Assembly (NCBI GenBank): GCA_900554695.1
Contig: USHV01000012.1
Span: 1-64,000 of the forward strand
Direction of reading: 5' to 3'
Length of the DNA: 64,000 nt
Source of the DNA: an uncultured Prevotella sp.
GTDB lineage: Bacteria > Bacteroidota > Bacteroidia > Bacteroidales > Bacteroidaceae
In this document: positions 15,681 through 28,700 of the stretch, piece by piece
How the letters are laid out: every line of letters begins with the position of its first letter
How positions within the stretch are numbered: position 1 is the stretch's first letter
The notes under the pieces: model-generated
Seen by the model: the letters and a program-made list of their open reading frames with translations, nothing else
Told to the model about the DNA's origin: nothing
The model's database searches: none
Made by a program: the position numbers and the translations under genes

Positions 15681-18600
15681 CTAATCCTCACGGTAGCGCC
15701 ATACCTTATACTTGCACAGGTCAGGATAGCTGCCTTCTTCGTGTGCGTAGTATGTGCTGTCGTTGTCGGCAAGACGATAACCTTCGGCACGTATCATGAG
15801 GTTCTTTCTGTATCCGCTGTCCTCTATGTAGTCGAAGTCGCCGCCTGCATAGTCGCCGCTGAACACGTGGGTGTGCTCGGCGAACGGGTAGGAGAGGTCT
15901 GAACCGGCGTCAACACCTACGCCCAGATATCCGTAATAGCCCAGTGCTACGAGGCAACCGCGCGGAGCATTGACCGGTTCGTCAAATTCGCACGACGACC
16001 ATTGCTCGTCGGTAGTGGTTGTGAGATCGACGCTCTTCAGTATCTTGTTTGTCGGTTCTCCGTTCTCGTCGAGGTCGAATACGAACACATTGACAGCGTA
16101 GTGAGGTCCACCTGCTGCGGTGAGGAACCATTTTACAGAAGTCAGCTGCATAGGTTCGCGGTAGATGGTACCGATGACGGTGCGGTCAACGGCATTCTCT
16201 ATGCCGATGTTTGCTGCCACCTTGCCGTCGTCCTTGCGCAGTTCTGCCTTCTTGTCGGCAGTCTGCCATGTTATGGTTACGTTGTTCGAGTCGTCGGCAT
16301 CTATGCTTACGGCAGACGGAGCATATACAAGATAGTCCATCTTCACGTCGCCCAGAGCAACGACATCGTTCTCAACCTTAACATCCTGCACGGCCGATTT
16401 ATACCACTCTTTGCTAAGGTTCATCGTGTAATGATCGGCAGATGCAATCACCTTGTCCCAGCTGAATGTTCCGTCTTCGGCTGTCTGTGCGGTGTATTCA
16501 TGCTCGCCTTCCTTGAGAGTTACCGTTACACCGGCCAGCGGTTTATCGTCGGCAGACACCACGCGGCCCGATACCGGATAAACGTTAATCTTCTCGATGG
16601 TCATGTCTTTGGTCACGGTCTGGCCGTTCTCCACGGTCACTGTTCCCTCAACATCGTTGTATCCGTCCTTACTTACCTTTATGGTGTACTCGCCGTCGCG
16701 CATATATCCGAATCTGTAGCAGCCTTCGGCATCGGTCTGGGTCATCACTTTCTCGCTCTCTATAGCCACTGTCGCACCCTCGACAGGTGCTCCGTCGGCG
16801 TCTGTTATCTTACCCGAAATCTCTGTTCCGAGGCAATACATCGACAGCGTCACTGCGGCTTTCTGACTATATGCGGCACTTCCATAGTTGGTGAAATCGA
16901 ACGGAGTGTAGTCGCTTGCGTAGTAGTAGGTGCCGCTTCCGTCGGCAGAATCGTAGTAAGGGAAGTTCACCTGATTGTAGTATCCCTCCGGCATGGCGTG
17001 TGTGGTGAGCACTGCCAGGTTCTTGCCTTTGGCAAACTCGAACTTATGCGACAGATCTATTGTTATTTCGTTCTGTCCCTGCGGCAGTGTTACCGTGCCG
17101 TCATATACGAGTGTCATTTCCGATTCTGGAATCCATCCGGTCTGATAGTTGGCTGTTGTCAGGTCGGTGTTCGCCATGTATATCTTGATAGGCGTGTCAA
17201 CGACGTCGTAAGTATGCGAGTTCTTCACGGTGAATGTGAATGCCTCTACGAGTCCTCCGTCACGTCCTATCTCCTCAGGTGTGTAGATGTTGAGCGCCGC
17301 ACTGTTCTTGTTGTAGAAGTTGAACAGATTGTTGCGGCTGAACTTAGACGCGTCTATCTTGTCGATGTCGAGCACGTCGGTAGAGCCCAACGGCAGCACC
17401 TCAACGGCCAACGGCTCAGAAAGGTTGTCGTTGTCAACCTCGTCTCCGGTGCATACCACTTCGCCGACAACCGATGTCACGGTCTGGTCGGCAGGTGTCC
17501 AGTCGAGCGATACTTCTTTCTCGGCTCCGTTCTCCAGTGCTTCCTGAACGCGTTTTGTGGCAAGAATCTTGCCCGAAGCGGCGTCTTTCAGGTTCACGGT
17601 ATAGTCGGATACCGTCTGGCTTCCCTTGTTGAGCACGGTCACATTGTATGTGTATGTGGAACCTACAACCGGTTTGCGCACACCCTCAAGCGACACGACG
17701 CGCATGTTTATGGCAGCCATCTGCTCTATGGCGATGTTGGTCAAATAGAAGAACGAGCTGTTGCCGTCGGAGTAGATGTGGAATCCTATGTTGTAGTATC
17801 CTGATTTGTCAACCGTGATGACAAGGCTTTGCTCCTGGTAGGTGTAAGCCGGAGTGAGTGTCTGGTTGAACAGTTCGGTGGTCATCGCTTCGGGAGTCAG
17901 ACCCTGTCCGAGGCACACCTGCAGCTTGTTGCTCTTCGTTCCTTTGGTCTGGAACGTGAATTTGTACTGTTTGCCGGCTTCGAAATAGAAGTCGTGAGAG
18001 ATGAGCCAGTCGTCTGCTGCCACCGGAGGATTGTCTATGATACCTCCGTTATACTGCATGGCACCGCCAGTATATTCCATCATTGACCACGTGCGGCCGT
18101 TGTTGTCAGCATCGACTATGCTCCACGATTCGGCCTGTTCGGTGGTGGTGAAGTCGCACGAGTAAGGCAGTTCGTTCACCGGTCCGAGCACTATTATGTC
18201 GCTTGTGGCCGTGCCTCCATCACCTGCTTTGGTGACAGGAGTAATCTCGTAGGTGTAGCTCTCAAGGTCGTCTGCCTCGTCGGTGAAGCTCGTCTCCGTA
18301 AGCGATTCGTACAGAGTCTTGCCGTCGGGCTGGCGTACCACCTTGTAGCGCAGTGTCGAAAGATCTATCCAACCGCCCTGAACGCCTTTTGTAGGAGCGT
18401 CCCACGACACTTTCACCTTATTTGATGTTATCTTTTCCATCGTGATGTTGGTCGGAGTGGCAGGCACATCCTCGCCCACAAACAGCTTCATCTTGGTCTC
18501 GACACCGTCGCCCACGCCGTTCACAGGAACGATTCTGTAGTCGGCCATGACGCCAGTCTCGCCATCAATCACGTCGGTGACGGACGACGGCTGACCCGGT

Positions 18601-19594
18601 TTCACGTTCTCAGTGGATAATACCAGTTCGCCGTTGCGATAGATATCCACCCGTTTAAGGTCGGTCAGCTCTCCGCCGCCGAACACTGTTGTCGGGTTGG
18701 TCCACGATATTGTGGCGCTGCATGCGCCGTTGGCGTCGGGCACAATCTTAAGGTCGCTCACGGCGTTAGGCGCACCGTCGATGGCAGCCGAGAAAGGTAT
18801 GTAGAGTCCGGCAATGCCTGCATCCTGTGCCGAACCGAGCGTACCTATCTGCTGTGCGGCTCCTGTGGACACGTCGATGGTGCACAGCAGGCTTTCCTCG
18901 TTCACCGTGTTCAAGGTCATGTAAAGTGTCTTGTCTGAATGGTTGAACTCCATCGAGAAGTTTCCCGACGGCCGATAGCCCGTCGCACCTACTATCTCGC
19001 AGGTGCCGTCGTTCTTGTTTATCTTGCAGAAATTTCCGCTTCCGTCCACAACGTAGAGCTGTCCGTCATACGAGCAGGCAAGTGTGAAGTAGAAGTTTCC
19101 GAGGTCGGCAACCTTTGTCGTGGCTGCTGTCGCAAGGTCTATCTTGTATAGTGCACTTGTCGAAGTGGCCAGACTGCCCACGATGCCGTACATGGTCTTG
19201 GTGGAATAGTCGTAGGCCATGTCGGCAAACTTATATGGAAGTCCTGAAAATGAACCGACAACCGACATCTTCTTTGTCTCCATATCGACTGCCATCAGAC
19301 GGTCGGCGGCACTGGTGGCATAGCTTACCGAAGCAAGATAATACACTCCGTCAACGCACGCGCCGGCGCTGCAATAGTTGTAACCCAGGTCGTAAACGGT
19401 TTCGAAACTCGAGACATCGGGCATCTGAAACGATACGAGTTTGTTTGTCTCAGCTCCCTGGTCGAACAGCAGAATGCCGTATCCCAGCTGGGGATTGTCT
19501 GCTGTCGCGACTTTCTTTTGCGAGAAAACAGTCTGTGGACTCAGGCAACAGAAAAGTGCCCAAAGCTACAAACACAAAAGCTTTGTTTTTTCAT
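15681..19594 (-). pseudogene. N-terminal part of the split T9SS cargo protein (multidomain adhesin)
   Basis: The long frame begins at Met 19424 and ends at TAG 15681-15683 (1247 residues). Domains in order from that Met: a propeller-like region (1-210), FN3 repeats (215-410), a choice-of-anchor-J/cleaved-adhesin domain (420-565), a CARDB-like domain (570-680), and two carboxypeptidase-regulatory repeats (880-1035, with GKITDADGAPVEGATVAIES). Upstream of 19424 coding continues in frame (ADNPQLGYGILLFDQGAETN, preceded by ALFCCLSPQTVFSQ, a signal-peptide core and cleavage site). The only start, ATG 19594 (MKKQSFCVCSFG), is in another frame; one missing base near the GGG at about 19559 would join them. 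A -7 box (19851-19858) remains. With two lesions the gene is probably dead, unless one is a sequencing error. Confidence 0.7.
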
Positions 19595-19850
19595 AAATGT
19601 TTGTTTTTTGTTATTATATGTATGGTGTATATTAATTCTGATTTGCGATGGTATAAACTCATATAAGACGATTACGGTATGGGTGGACCGTTCATACGTT
19701 TTTGTAATTTATTTATGTCATGTTTCAGTGGGATAATCTAATAAGGTGAATAAGAATCTAATAATGATGAATGTTTCCAAATATCATTCTTTGTATAATG
19801 TATTATGTCATCAAGTTATATTATTTTTAATTTTAGCTTCATTTTTTATG

Positions 19851-19858
19851 CAAAAGTA
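19851..19858 (-). promoter_or_regulatory. -7 box upstream of the broken cargo gene
   Basis: TACTTTTG followed by C on the - strand matches the Bacteroidetes TAnnTTTG box, about 257 bp upstream of ATG 19594, which would imply a long leader. Confidence 0.4.
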
Positions 19859-20275
19859 CCAAAAGATATTAATTTTTGTAAATATTCTTAGGGTAAATCT
19901 GTCTTACTTGTCGAATTATTACTGATATATGGCAAGTTATTTATTGTACATTCATTATATAATGTTTCCAATCTGTTTATTACAGTATTTGCTTAGGGAA
20001 GGAATGACATTATACGGCATTTTGCCGTTGGAGTGGGGAACTGTGATTTGTGTATCAGATCATTATAAGATAGTGTGGTTGCAATGAAATGAGGGAATAC
20101 TGTATGTTTTTATATACAGTCATGTTGGCAGGATTATGGTATGTGTGTTGCTTGTGTATTGATATGCCTGCAAATGCTGTCCGGCATGGCGTAGAATATT
20201 ATACAGAAAATGCGTGAATTGTTGTTTCTGCGGTTGATGATGTCGTCATCCGGAGAATGTGAAAAGGTGAAAAAA

Positions 20276-20354
20276 TAAAAAAGACTGCTTCAGACTTAAC
20301 TGCGCCATGACGATATGTAACGTATGTGTCGCGATTGAATCTGAAGACAGTCAA
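20276..20354 (-). terminator. terminator of the beta-glucan operon
   Basis: On the - strand GACTGTCTTCAGA pairs with TCTGAAGCAGTC (one bulged base) around a structured loop of about 45 bases and is followed by TTTTTT. It lies downstream of the GH3 gene. Confidence 0.65.
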
Positions 20355-20418
20355 AGTCCCTAATATAATAATATGTCGATTTATTTTCTTGCGGTCATAT
20401 ATACATATTATATAAATA

Positions 20419-22740
20419 TCATTTGTTCTGTGTGTCCCATTTGTGGGTCTCGGAACAATGCAGGTTGAGCGTCTTGTTGCCGGTCTGCATTCTGAATTCA
20501 CCTTTTTCGAGTATCCATTTTCCGTCGGCTCCGACAAAGGCAAGGTCGCTGCCTTTCAGATTGAACGAGACGGTGCGTGTCTCGCCGGGTTTGAGCTCTA
20601 TCTTCTGGAATGCTCTCAGGCGTCTGTTCTCCGGAGTGAGCGACGCAACCATGTCGCGGCTGAAGAGCATCACCACTTCCTTGCCGGCAACGGTTCCGGT
20701 GTTGGTGACATCGACAGACAGGGTGATATTGTCGCCGGCCTTGAAATCGGTGGCGGAGGTCCTGAAGTTGTCGTAGCTGAACGTGGTGTAGCTCAGTCCG
20801 TAACCGAACGGCCACTGCACGGATATCACGGCATCGTAGTCGTAGGCGCCTTCCATCTTGTCCATCTCTTCGCTCACGCGGTAGTCGTAGGTTGTGAGTG
20901 CGGCCGGATCCTTCGGGTAGGTGTAAGGCATCTTCGCGCTCGGATTGGCTTTGCCCGAGAGTATGTTGGCAAGGGCGTCGGCACCGTAGTTTCCGGGCAG
21001 GAGTATGTCGATGACAGCCTCGGCCAGCGGTTCGATGTCGCTGATGATGCGCGGACGTCCTTCGTTGAGTATGAGCACAATGGGTTTGCCGGTTTTGGCG
21101 AGAGCCTTCACGAGGTCGCGCTGGTTGGCGGAGAGTCTCAGGTCGGAAAGGTTTCCGGGTGTCTCGCAGTATGAGTTCTCGCCGATGCAGGCTATTATCA
21201 CGTCAACATTTCCGGCCGCTTCCACCGCTTTCTCTATTTCCGGGGTGTTTTCCTCGTAGTAGTTGCCTTCTGGAACATAGGTGACGCCTTGCTCGAGCGT
21301 CACGTTTTCCTTGCCGAACTCGTTGCTTATGGCCTCATAGATGGTGTTGCGGTCGCCAGCGTAGCGGTCGGCTATGTGTCCCTGCCATGAGTAGCTCCAT
21401 CCTCCGTTGAGGCAGCGCATGGAATTGGCGTTAGGGCCGGTGACGAGCAGTTTCACGCCTTTCTTCAGCGGCAGTATGTTGTTTTTGTTCTTCAGCAGCA
21501 CCTCCGACTCCTCGGCTGCTTTCACGGCCAGTACGGCGTGGGCCTCAGAGGCGAATTCGGGGAAGTCCTTCATGTGTGTCACGGGTGTGTCGAAGAGTCC
21601 CAGTCTGTATTTCAGACGGAGCACGCGGCGCACGGCGTCGTCGATACGGCTCATCGGCACACGACCTTCCTCAACCAGTTCTTTGAGCAGGGTGCAATAG
21701 TTGAGATCGTATGGTTCCATTGCCATGTCTATTCCGGCATTGATGGCCATTTCTATTGCTTCTTTCTTGTCTGCAGCTACATGTTCACGTGTATAGAGAT
21801 TGTTGATGTCCGCCCAGTCGGTGATTAACATTCCGTCCCAGTTGAGGCCCTCCTTGAGCCAACCGGTAAGAAGTTCTTTGTTGGCATGTACCGGAACACC
21901 GTTCACACTTCCGCTATTGACCATGATTGTCAGAGCTCCGGCTTCTACACACGCTTTGAATGGAGCGAAACATTTTTCTCTCAGTTCGAAAATGGGAATG
22001 TATGCCGGCGTGCGGTCCTTTCCTGTTCTTGCCTGGCTGTATCCCATGTAGTGCTTTACGGATGTGGCTATTCTGTCTGAAGGTATGTGATTCGGGTCGT
22101 CGCCCTGGAATCCACGCACGGCTTCGCTTCCCATTATTGCGTTGACAAGGCAGTCCTCACCATAGTTTTCCCATACGCGTGGCCAGCGTGGGTCTCTTGC
22201 CATATCCACTGTCGGAGAATATGTCCATGGACAGTTGGCGGCTCTTGTCTCATAAGCTGTCACTCGGGCTGCCTCATATGCCAGCTGAGGATTGAAAGAA
22301 GCTCCGAGATTGATGTTCTGCGGGAATAGTGTTCCGCCAAGAGTGTATGTGGTTCCATGGGTCTGATCAAGTCCGTAGATGCATGGAATGCCAATCTCTT
22401 TCATTGACAGTTTCTGAATGATTCCAATCAGTTCCTGCCACTTCTCCGGTGTTTGGGCTACAGGACCAGGGGCGTTGAGTATTGATCCTACTTTATATTT
22501 TGCAATGGCGTTGTAGAGTTTATCCTTGTCGAGAACGAACTCTCCGTCTTTCCATTCTCCGAGCACGTCAATGGACAATTCTGTCATCTGTCCTATTTTT
22601 TCGTCAAGTGTCATCTTGCTCAGAGTATTCTCGACTTTAGCCTCAATGTCCTTGTCAGAACGTATCGCCGGCGACATTGCCTGCGATATGCAGGCAATGC
22701 CGAGAGCTGTGAATATTGCTATGTTTCTGAATGAATGCAT
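20419..22740 (-). CDS. bglX: GH3 beta-glucosidase
   Basis: 773 residues with a signal peptide (start [19 protein letters not shown]). The GH3 (alpha/beta)8 domain covers about 35-370, with RDPRWPR and [15 protein letters not shown] substrate-pocket motifs and the nucleophile Asp in [12 protein letters not shown]. The alpha/beta sandwich domain (about 400-620) and a C-terminal FN3-like domain (about 660-760) complete the usual three-domain form. It probably acts in the periplasm, releasing glucose from beta-gluco-oligosaccharides made by the GH16 enzyme. It is the last gene of the operon, 8 bp after the surface glycan-binding gene. Confidence 0.92.
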   Translation of the reverse strand: MHSFRNIAIFTALGIACISQAMSPAIRSDKDIEAKVENTLSKMTLDEKIGQMTELSIDVLGEWKDGEFVLDKDKLYNAIAKYKVGSILNAPGPVAQTPEKWQELIGIIQKLSMKEIGIPCIYGLDQTHGTTYTLGGTLFPQNINLGASFNPQLAYEAARVTAYETRAANCPWTYSPTVDMARDPRWPRVWENYGEDCLVNAIMGSEAVRGFQGDDPNHIPSDRIATSVKHYMGYSQARTGKDRTPAYIPIFELREKCFAPFKACVEAGALTIMVNSGSVNGVPVHANKELLTGWLKEGLNWDGMLITDWADINNLYTREHVAADKKEAIEMAINAGIDMAMEPYDLNYCTLLKELVEEGRVPMSRIDDAVRRVLRLKYRLGLFDTPVTHMKDFPEFASEAHAVLAVKAAEESEVLLKNKNNILPLKKGVKLLVTGPNANSMRCLNGGWSYSWQGHIADRYAGDRNTIYEAISNEFGKENVTLEQGVTYVPEGNYYEENTPEIEKAVEAAGNVDVIIACIGENSYCETPGNLSDLRLSANQRDLVKALAKTGKPIVLILNEGRPRIISDIEPLAEAVIDILLPGNYGADALANILSGKANPSAKMPYTYPKDPAALTTYDYRVSEEMDKMEGAYDYDAVISVQWPFGYGLSYTTFSYDNFRTSATDFKAGDNITLSVDVTNTGTVAGKEVVMLFSRDMVASLTPENRRLRAFQKIELKPGETRTVSFNLKGSDLAFVGADGKWILEKGEFRMQTGNKTLNLHCSETHKWDTQNK

Positions 22741-22748
22741 GATTTGGG

Positions 22749-24005
22749 TTATTTGATGGTTATGTCGTCAACATAGAATCCATGTCCGGTTATAAGGAAT
22801 CCGTTTTGTTCCTGAATCATATCAAGGATTTCCTGTGTGAGAGTGAACTCCATGACACCGTTTTCTGTAACGTCAATCTTGGATACTCCAGGCAGTGCGG
22901 TCCACCATCCGGTTGTAGGTTGTATCTGATGATATTCGTCGTTCGGTTCTATTGAATAGCTTATTGCCATTACAGAACCTGCCTTCAGGGTGGCGAAGAC
23001 TTCTTTGCCTATCAGGTTGAATGTTTTGTTCGGGTCTCCGTCAGGACGGTCCCACGAAACATAGTGGTGGCCGGACCAGAGAGACTGCTCGGAAGAAACT
23101 GTCACGGTAGTCTGTTCTGCGATAGATTTGTTGGTGTAGAATGTCACGCTGTTTCCGTCTTTCATCGTTCCGGTCAGGACGTATTCTCCGTCAGCCAGGT
23201 CTGGACATGTGATTTGGATTAAGTCGGATGTCTGCTGGACAAACTCTTTTATCTCTATGTCGCCTATTTTAAGAGAGGCAATCCTATCGAGATTTATTCC
23301 TGTCATGGTCCATTCGGAGTTGGCTTTTGTACGGTTGGCTCCTGAAGTGATGAGTGCCGACTTGCTTACAGTAACTGTATTCGCACCATATTCTTCACCA
23401 TTCTCGTCGATGAGCAGGACTCTCTGTGTGCCTTCTGCTGCGTCGGCAGGTACGGTGTATATGAGGTGGGGTGTTCCGCCATCTGTAGAATAAACTACTT
23501 GTCCGGTGGTTGCATCACCTATCTTGATGCTCTTCACCTGCTCGAGATTGTCGCCATATAGAACAGCCTCATTTCCGGGAGAGACAAAGCGTTCATAACT
23601 AACTTCTGCGCTCCAGGGATCGCTTTCAAGTGGGTTCACCTTTACAAGTCCTTCACGTGAAGTGGATTTACCTTTTACTGTTGTTGCCACAACTTTCATC
23701 TGGTATAGACCTGCCGGCAGCGGCATGTCGATGCTGTCGCCTTTGGCAACCTCATTTCCGTCAATATACCATACTACTTCGGTATAGTCGGCAGGTGTGA
23801 CAGTGAGCACCATCTTGAAGTTCACGTCGCGATTGATGTTGGATACAATCGGTAGCTCGCCGTTTTCCCTGTCTGGGAACAGTGGTGAAAGAATATGCGG
23901 ATCATCATCCGGACCGACTGTAGAGAATGGTTCTTCGTCGCTACATGAAAGGCAAATCATGCTTAATGGCAGCATGGCCAGTAATAATCTGAATATTGAT
24001 TTCAT
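22749..24005 (-). CDS. surface glycan-binding lipoprotein (SGBP-B-like, IPT/TIG domains)
   Basis: 418 residues. The lipoprotein signal ends MICLSC with the lipid Cys at 21, followed by acidic residues (SDEE) that favour export to the cell surface in this phylum. A PKD-like beta sandwich (about 55-125) precedes two IPT/TIG-like repeats (about 130-295), then a C-terminal carbohydrate-binding beta sandwich with aromatic residues ([27 protein letters not shown]). The domain order matches SGBP-B proteins encoded right after susD in beta-glucan and xyloglucan loci. It should hold the polysaccharide at the surface for the GH16 enzyme and the SusCD pair. Confidence 0.8.
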   Translation of the reverse strand: MKSIFRLLLAMLPLSMICLSCSDEEPFSTVGPDDDPHILSPLFPDRENGELPIVSNINRDVNFKMVLTVTPADYTEVVWYIDGNEVAKGDSIDMPLPAGLYQMKVVATTVKGKSTSREGLVKVNPLESDPWSAEVSYERFVSPGNEAVLYGDNLEQVKSIKIGDATTGQVVYSTDGGTPHLIYTVPADAAEGTQRVLLIDENGEEYGANTVTVSKSALITSGANRTKANSEWTMTGINLDRIASLKIGDIEIKEFVQQTSDLIQITCPDLADGEYVLTGTMKDGNSVTFYTNKSIAEQTTVTVSSEQSLWSGHHYVSWDRPDGDPNKTFNLIGKEVFATLKAGSVMAISYSIEPNDEYHQIQPTTGWWTALPGVSKIDVTENGVMEFTLTQEILDMIQEQNGFLITGHGFYVDDITIK

Positions 24006-24031
24006 AATTTTTCTGATTTTAGAATTTTGTT

Positions 24032-25717
24032 TTATTCAACGTCCCACCAAACCGGAATGTTCCAATTGTTCGTTCCTCCCATGCGTTCGAGTGCTTCGTC
24101 ATATCCGGATTTGTTGTAAGATGATTCAAGTGTGGGATAGCATAGTCTTACGGGAATTTCGCTTCCACCAGTGAGATATTGGGCGAAACCATATTCTGCC
24201 GGAGATTTGAGACGAGGATATCCGGAGCGACGTACATTGGCCCAACATTCCGCCGGATTGGTGAAGTGCAGGATCCAAGCCTGTGTGTTTATGGCTTCTT
24301 TCATTTGTTCTTCAGTATGGCCTATGCCGTTGTTTTTGATAAACGTATTGAATTCCTCGTCAGAGACACGGTCATAACCATAGTTGTCGGTAAGGAAGTC
24401 CATTGCAGCACGTACTCCTTTGCTGTAAAGATCGGCCACAGTTCCATTGACATTCCATTTCTTCAATGCAGCCTCTGCAAGCAGGAAATTGACTTCAGCA
24501 TAAGTCATCACTACTCCCGGATTGTCACTTTTCAGGAAATTGTTGGCCAGCTTCGGTTCCGTCTCGCGTGCCATTGTTGTTTCGACCGAAGGATTGGTCT
24601 CGGCAACTTCTTTCATGATGTCGCTGTCGTAACCAGAAGGCCACGGATCGTATGAGAATGCTCCCGGTTCGCATGGATTCATGGTTATTCCCTTATTGAT
24701 TATCTCCTCTGTCAGATCAATGCGGTTGTCAGGGCTTGTAGAGCTCATCAGTCCGTCATAATAGAATCGTGCAATCATGAATGTACGCGGGTCTCCAGAG
24801 TTGTAAAGCTGATTGAAGAATGTGGAGCACATGTAGCTCGGATTGTTGGCAGGGTCGTTTCCGAAGAAAAGCTGCGAGAGGGCATTGCCTCTGTAATCGG
24901 TGTAAGAGTCCTGTCCGAAACTGAACGATATTTCCATGTATTTTATCAGTGCGTCGTCTGATGTCGAAGTGAATACACCGCCTTCGGAAGTCAGTGCGTC
25001 TTCAAACTCCTGGCGAGCTTTCTCTGGAGCGACATTAGATATGCGCATTGCAAAACGCAGTCTGAGCGAGTTTGCCAGCTTTATCCATTTTGTGATGTCA
25101 CCGTTGTATATCACGTCGCCTGTGATTTTGTCGTTTGCCGCGTTAAGTGTGGCAGCAGCGTTTTTCAGCTCGGTGAAGAAATCGTTGTATATTTCTTCCT
25201 GAGTGTCATATCTCGGATTGTAAACCTCTTCCAGGTAACCAAGTCCGGCTTCGCTGTATGGAGCATCTCCGTATATGTCTGTGATAATGGACATCATATA
25301 TACGCGGTATATGCGCAGAATGGCATTGATGTTGGTCTTGTTTTCATCTTCCTTGCTGCGATATATGGCGTCAGTCAGATTTTTTATTGCTTTCGGATAG
25401 AATGAAGTCCATATTCTGCTCATCTCGTTGTTGTCAACTGTGTGTCTGCCGCCATAGTTGGTGGTGTTCCAGCATCCCATGAGCTGTTGTGTGAAGGCAT
25501 ATAGGTAGTTGCGGTATATTTCTACCATTCCGAGGTCTCCATAAGTCTGCAGCTCGGCTGTCGTAAGCTGTGCATTCGGGTCGATGCTGTTTGCCTTTGA
25601 CTGGTCTGTGTTAAGGTCTTCCATGTAGCTGTCGCTGCATGAAGTGGTCATTTCTGCCAGAAATGCCGCAGACAATATTATTATAAAGGTCTTTATAGCT
25701 TTTTTCATTGTTCCCAT
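24032..25717 (-). CDS. susD: SusD-like nutrient-binding lipoprotein
   Basis: 561 residues from ATG 25717; ATG 25708 (MKKAIKTFIIILSAAF) is an equally good start. The lipid Cys follows AEMTTS. TPR-type helices and the VYMMSIITDIYGDAPYSEA segment are typical of the SusD-like_2 branch. It forms the lid of the SusC transporter encoded 5 bp upstream and binds oligosaccharide at the outer membrane. Confidence 0.93.
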   Translation of the reverse strand: MGTMKKAIKTFIIILSAAFLAEMTTSCSDSYMEDLNTDQSKANSIDPNAQLTTAELQTYGDLGMVEIYRNYLYAFTQQLMGCWNTTNYGGRHTVDNNEMSRIWTSFYPKAIKNLTDAIYRSKEDENKTNINAILRIYRVYMMSIITDIYGDAPYSEAGLGYLEEVYNPRYDTQEEIYNDFFTELKNAAATLNAANDKITGDVIYNGDITKWIKLANSLRLRFAMRISNVAPEKARQEFEDALTSEGGVFTSTSDDALIKYMEISFSFGQDSYTDYRGNALSQLFFGNDPANNPSYMCSTFFNQLYNSGDPRTFMIARFYYDGLMSSTSPDNRIDLTEEIINKGITMNPCEPGAFSYDPWPSGYDSDIMKEVAETNPSVETTMARETEPKLANNFLKSDNPGVVMTYAEVNFLLAEAALKKWNVNGTVADLYSKGVRAAMDFLTDNYGYDRVSDEEFNTFIKNNGIGHTEEQMKEAINTQAWILHFTNPAECWANVRRSGYPRLKSPAEYGFAQYLTGGSEIPVRLCYPTLESSYNKSGYDEALERMGGTNNWNIPVWWDVE

Positions 25718-25722
25718 ATTGG

Positions 25723-28700
25723 TTAAAATTTGATGTTTACGTTGATACCGTAGCTCTTTCTTGAAGGCAGTGAGCCATACTCGAGTCCCATACCGGTCGT
25801 ATTGTTATAGTTGGAGTCCGGGTCGATGTTAGGAATGTTCTTCCAAACGATGAACGGGTTTCTTGCAACAAATGAAACAGACATGTCCTGCAGGAATTTT
25901 CCTAACCATTTCTTTGGGAATTGGTAAGACAATACTATTTCGCGGCATTTTATGTAAGAGTTGTCATAGATGAACATTGAAGGTGCATTACGGCACACGC
26001 TCATCCAGTAGTCTTCAGGATTGACGATGATGTCGTTTGGACGATATGTTCCGTCGCCGTTGTCTATCACACCCGGAGCGATGAATCCTCCGGTCGGTTT
26101 CCAGTCAGCAGAGCCTTTAGGTATGCCGGCTGCCTGACGTTGTTCTTCAGAAAGATACCATTCGTCGCGTCCTTGCAGGGTTGCCAGGCTCTTGCCGGAT
26201 TCGTGTGCGGCACGTGCCGACATTGAGTAAAGATCTGCTCCCACCTTGATGTCGAACAGTGCAGAGAGCGACAGATTCTTGTAATGTATGGCGGTGCTTA
26301 TACCTCCGGTCCAGTCCCATGACGCGTTTCCGAGCACATGATTGCTTTTGTCGTATTGTGGAAGACCTGTCTGTGGATCAATCAGAATGTCGCCGTTTTC
26401 GTTTCTCACGAAATCAGGACCGACGATAGAACCGAAGTTCTCACCTACTTTTGCGGCAATCTGTACGTCGAGCCATGATGCCTTCTCGAGTTCGAACATA
26501 TCCATGTTGTCAACAAGTTTCTTTACTTTGTTGCTGTTCTTTGAGAAGTTGAGGTTCAAGTCCCATGCGAAATCGCCAATCTGAACTGGGCGTGTGTTAA
26601 GCGTTATCTCAATACCTTGGTTCTGTATTTCTCCGGCATTGATGAGGCGATAAGGATAACCTGTTGCCCAGCTGCTTGCAATACCCATAATCTGGTCTTT
26701 ACTTATCTGGTTATAATAGGTAAAGTCTAAACCTATACGGTTGTTGAGGAATTTTGTCTCAAAACCGATTTCAAAAGAATTGGTTCTTGTAGGTTTCAGA
26801 TTCTTGTTTGGTATGGTCTCGTTGTTGATGTATCCGATGGTGTATCCGGGATATGTGAATTTTGATTTTGTATATACCAGTCCCAGCTGATACGGGTCTG
26901 TGTCACTTCCGACTTGTGCCCATGACATGCGTACCTTACCGTATGGCAGGATGTCTTTCTTGTTGATAAGCTCTGAAAACACAAGGCTACCAGAAAGTGA
27001 TGGATATACGTATATGTTGTTGTTCAGCGGAAGAGTTGACGACTGGTCACCGCGCAGAGTCGCATCGAGGTATACGAGGCTTCTCCATCCGAAGTTCACA
27101 GAAGCGAAGATTGAGTTTATCTGTTTGCGGTAACTGTTCTCCTCATTGCTTGTCTCGTTGAAGCTCATTATTGCTATGACATCACGTATTTGCATGTCTT
27201 TGGCTGTTGTGATGGTTGTTTTGTTGTCCACCTTATAGATGTTTCCACCGAATGTTCCGGTGAAGTCAATGTCACCCCAGCGGTTGTTGTATGTCGCCAG
27301 AAGCTCGAAGTTGTACATCTTATTCTCGAACTTACTGTTCTGCAGATAACCTGATTCATATCCAGGAGTTGTAGGAGCCTTGAAGTCTTGGAATGAGAAC
27401 CAGTTGAACTCGGTTCCGGCTGTACCTTTTATCTTCAGGTGAGGATTGATGTTCCACGTTGCTGAGGCATGGAAACGGAACAGGTCTTTGCCTGAGTTGT
27501 TGGAGTTCTTGTAAACGTCCCAGTATGGGTTTACGTTGTACGGGTCCATTCCGTTCCAATTTGAATATTCGCCGTTCTCGTCCTGATATGTGCGCAACCA
27601 TGCCTGATCATATGTCGTGGCAAGAGTCATGAGGTTCTTGCCTATGTTCGACTTGCTGTCTCCCAGAGCAGGACGGTTCTTGACACCTTCGTGTGTGTAG
27701 TTGACAGAGAAATCAAGATCGACTTTTCCTAATGTAGAGTTCGTTCTCAGATTGAATATGTCGCGGCTCATGTTTGTATTGGGAACGATGTCTTTGTTTC
27801 TCATGTCAGTGAATGTGAAACGCATACCGGTGCTCTTGTTGCTTGACGAAACCGTCAAGGTGTTGTTTGCAGTGACACCTGTGCGGAAGAATCCGGACGT
27901 GTTGTCAGGAATGATAAGGTAAGGGCGTTCCACTCCGTCGAAGTATTCCAGCATGTTGCTTCCGTCTGCCTTGGGACCCCAACTCTTGTTTGTGTTGGAT
28001 ACCGCGTCAATGCTGTATGTACCGTTGCTACCCATGCCGTATATCTGCTGTACATCGTCCCACTTTGAAAGCTGTTTGTCTATGGTAAGAGTCCCGTTGT
28101 ATTCAACAGAGAAACGTTCACCCTTGTTTGCTTTTTTTGTCGTGATGAGTATCACACCGTGGCTTGCGCGGCTACCATACAGAGCCGATGCGGCCGGGCC
28201 CTTCAATACAGACATTGTCTCGATGTCGTCAGGGTTGATGCTCGAAATTCCGTCGCCCAGGTCGTAGCCTCCTGATGTTCCTGCACTACCGAAGTTGGTG
28301 TTGTCCAACGGCACGCCGTCAACAACATACAGCGGTTGGTTGTTTCCTGTCATTTCGGTGTTTCCGCGAAGTAACACTCTTGTAGAACCTGAAGGCCCGC
28401 TGGCAGTCTGGCTTACGACAAGACCAGCTACGCGGCCTGCCATTGAGTTGATGACGTTTGTCTCTTTTGCCTTTTCGAAGGCTTCGCCTTTCACTTCGTC
28501 GAGTCCGTATCCCAGGGCTTTACGGTCTCTTTTTATGCCCAAGGCAGTTACGACGACCTCATTGAGCAACTTCGAGTCGTCTTCAAGTAAGATTGTCATG
28601 GGCTTAGCCGAGGCTTTCACTTCCACGCTTTTCATACCGATGTAGCTTACTACGAGCGTAGCTCCGCTTTTCACGTTCAGCGTGAAGTTACCGTCAATGT

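Larger units (their letters stand above)
19595..20418. other. AT-rich intergenic region
   Basis: It holds a - strand -7 box at 19851-19858 and a long terminator hairpin at 20276-20354. No ORF with coding character was seen. Confidence 0.6.

Noticed and set aside
15681..15683. TAG read as pyrrolysine or as part of a changed genetic code
   Set aside because: Other genes here use TAG as a normal stop (for example the barrel genes end in TAG), and no special context was seen.
16002..17804. 600-codon + strand ORF
   Set aside because: It lies antisense inside the large cargo gene, whose domains are clear on the - strand. The translation is Val/Cys/Arg-rich without domains, typical of a shadow frame.
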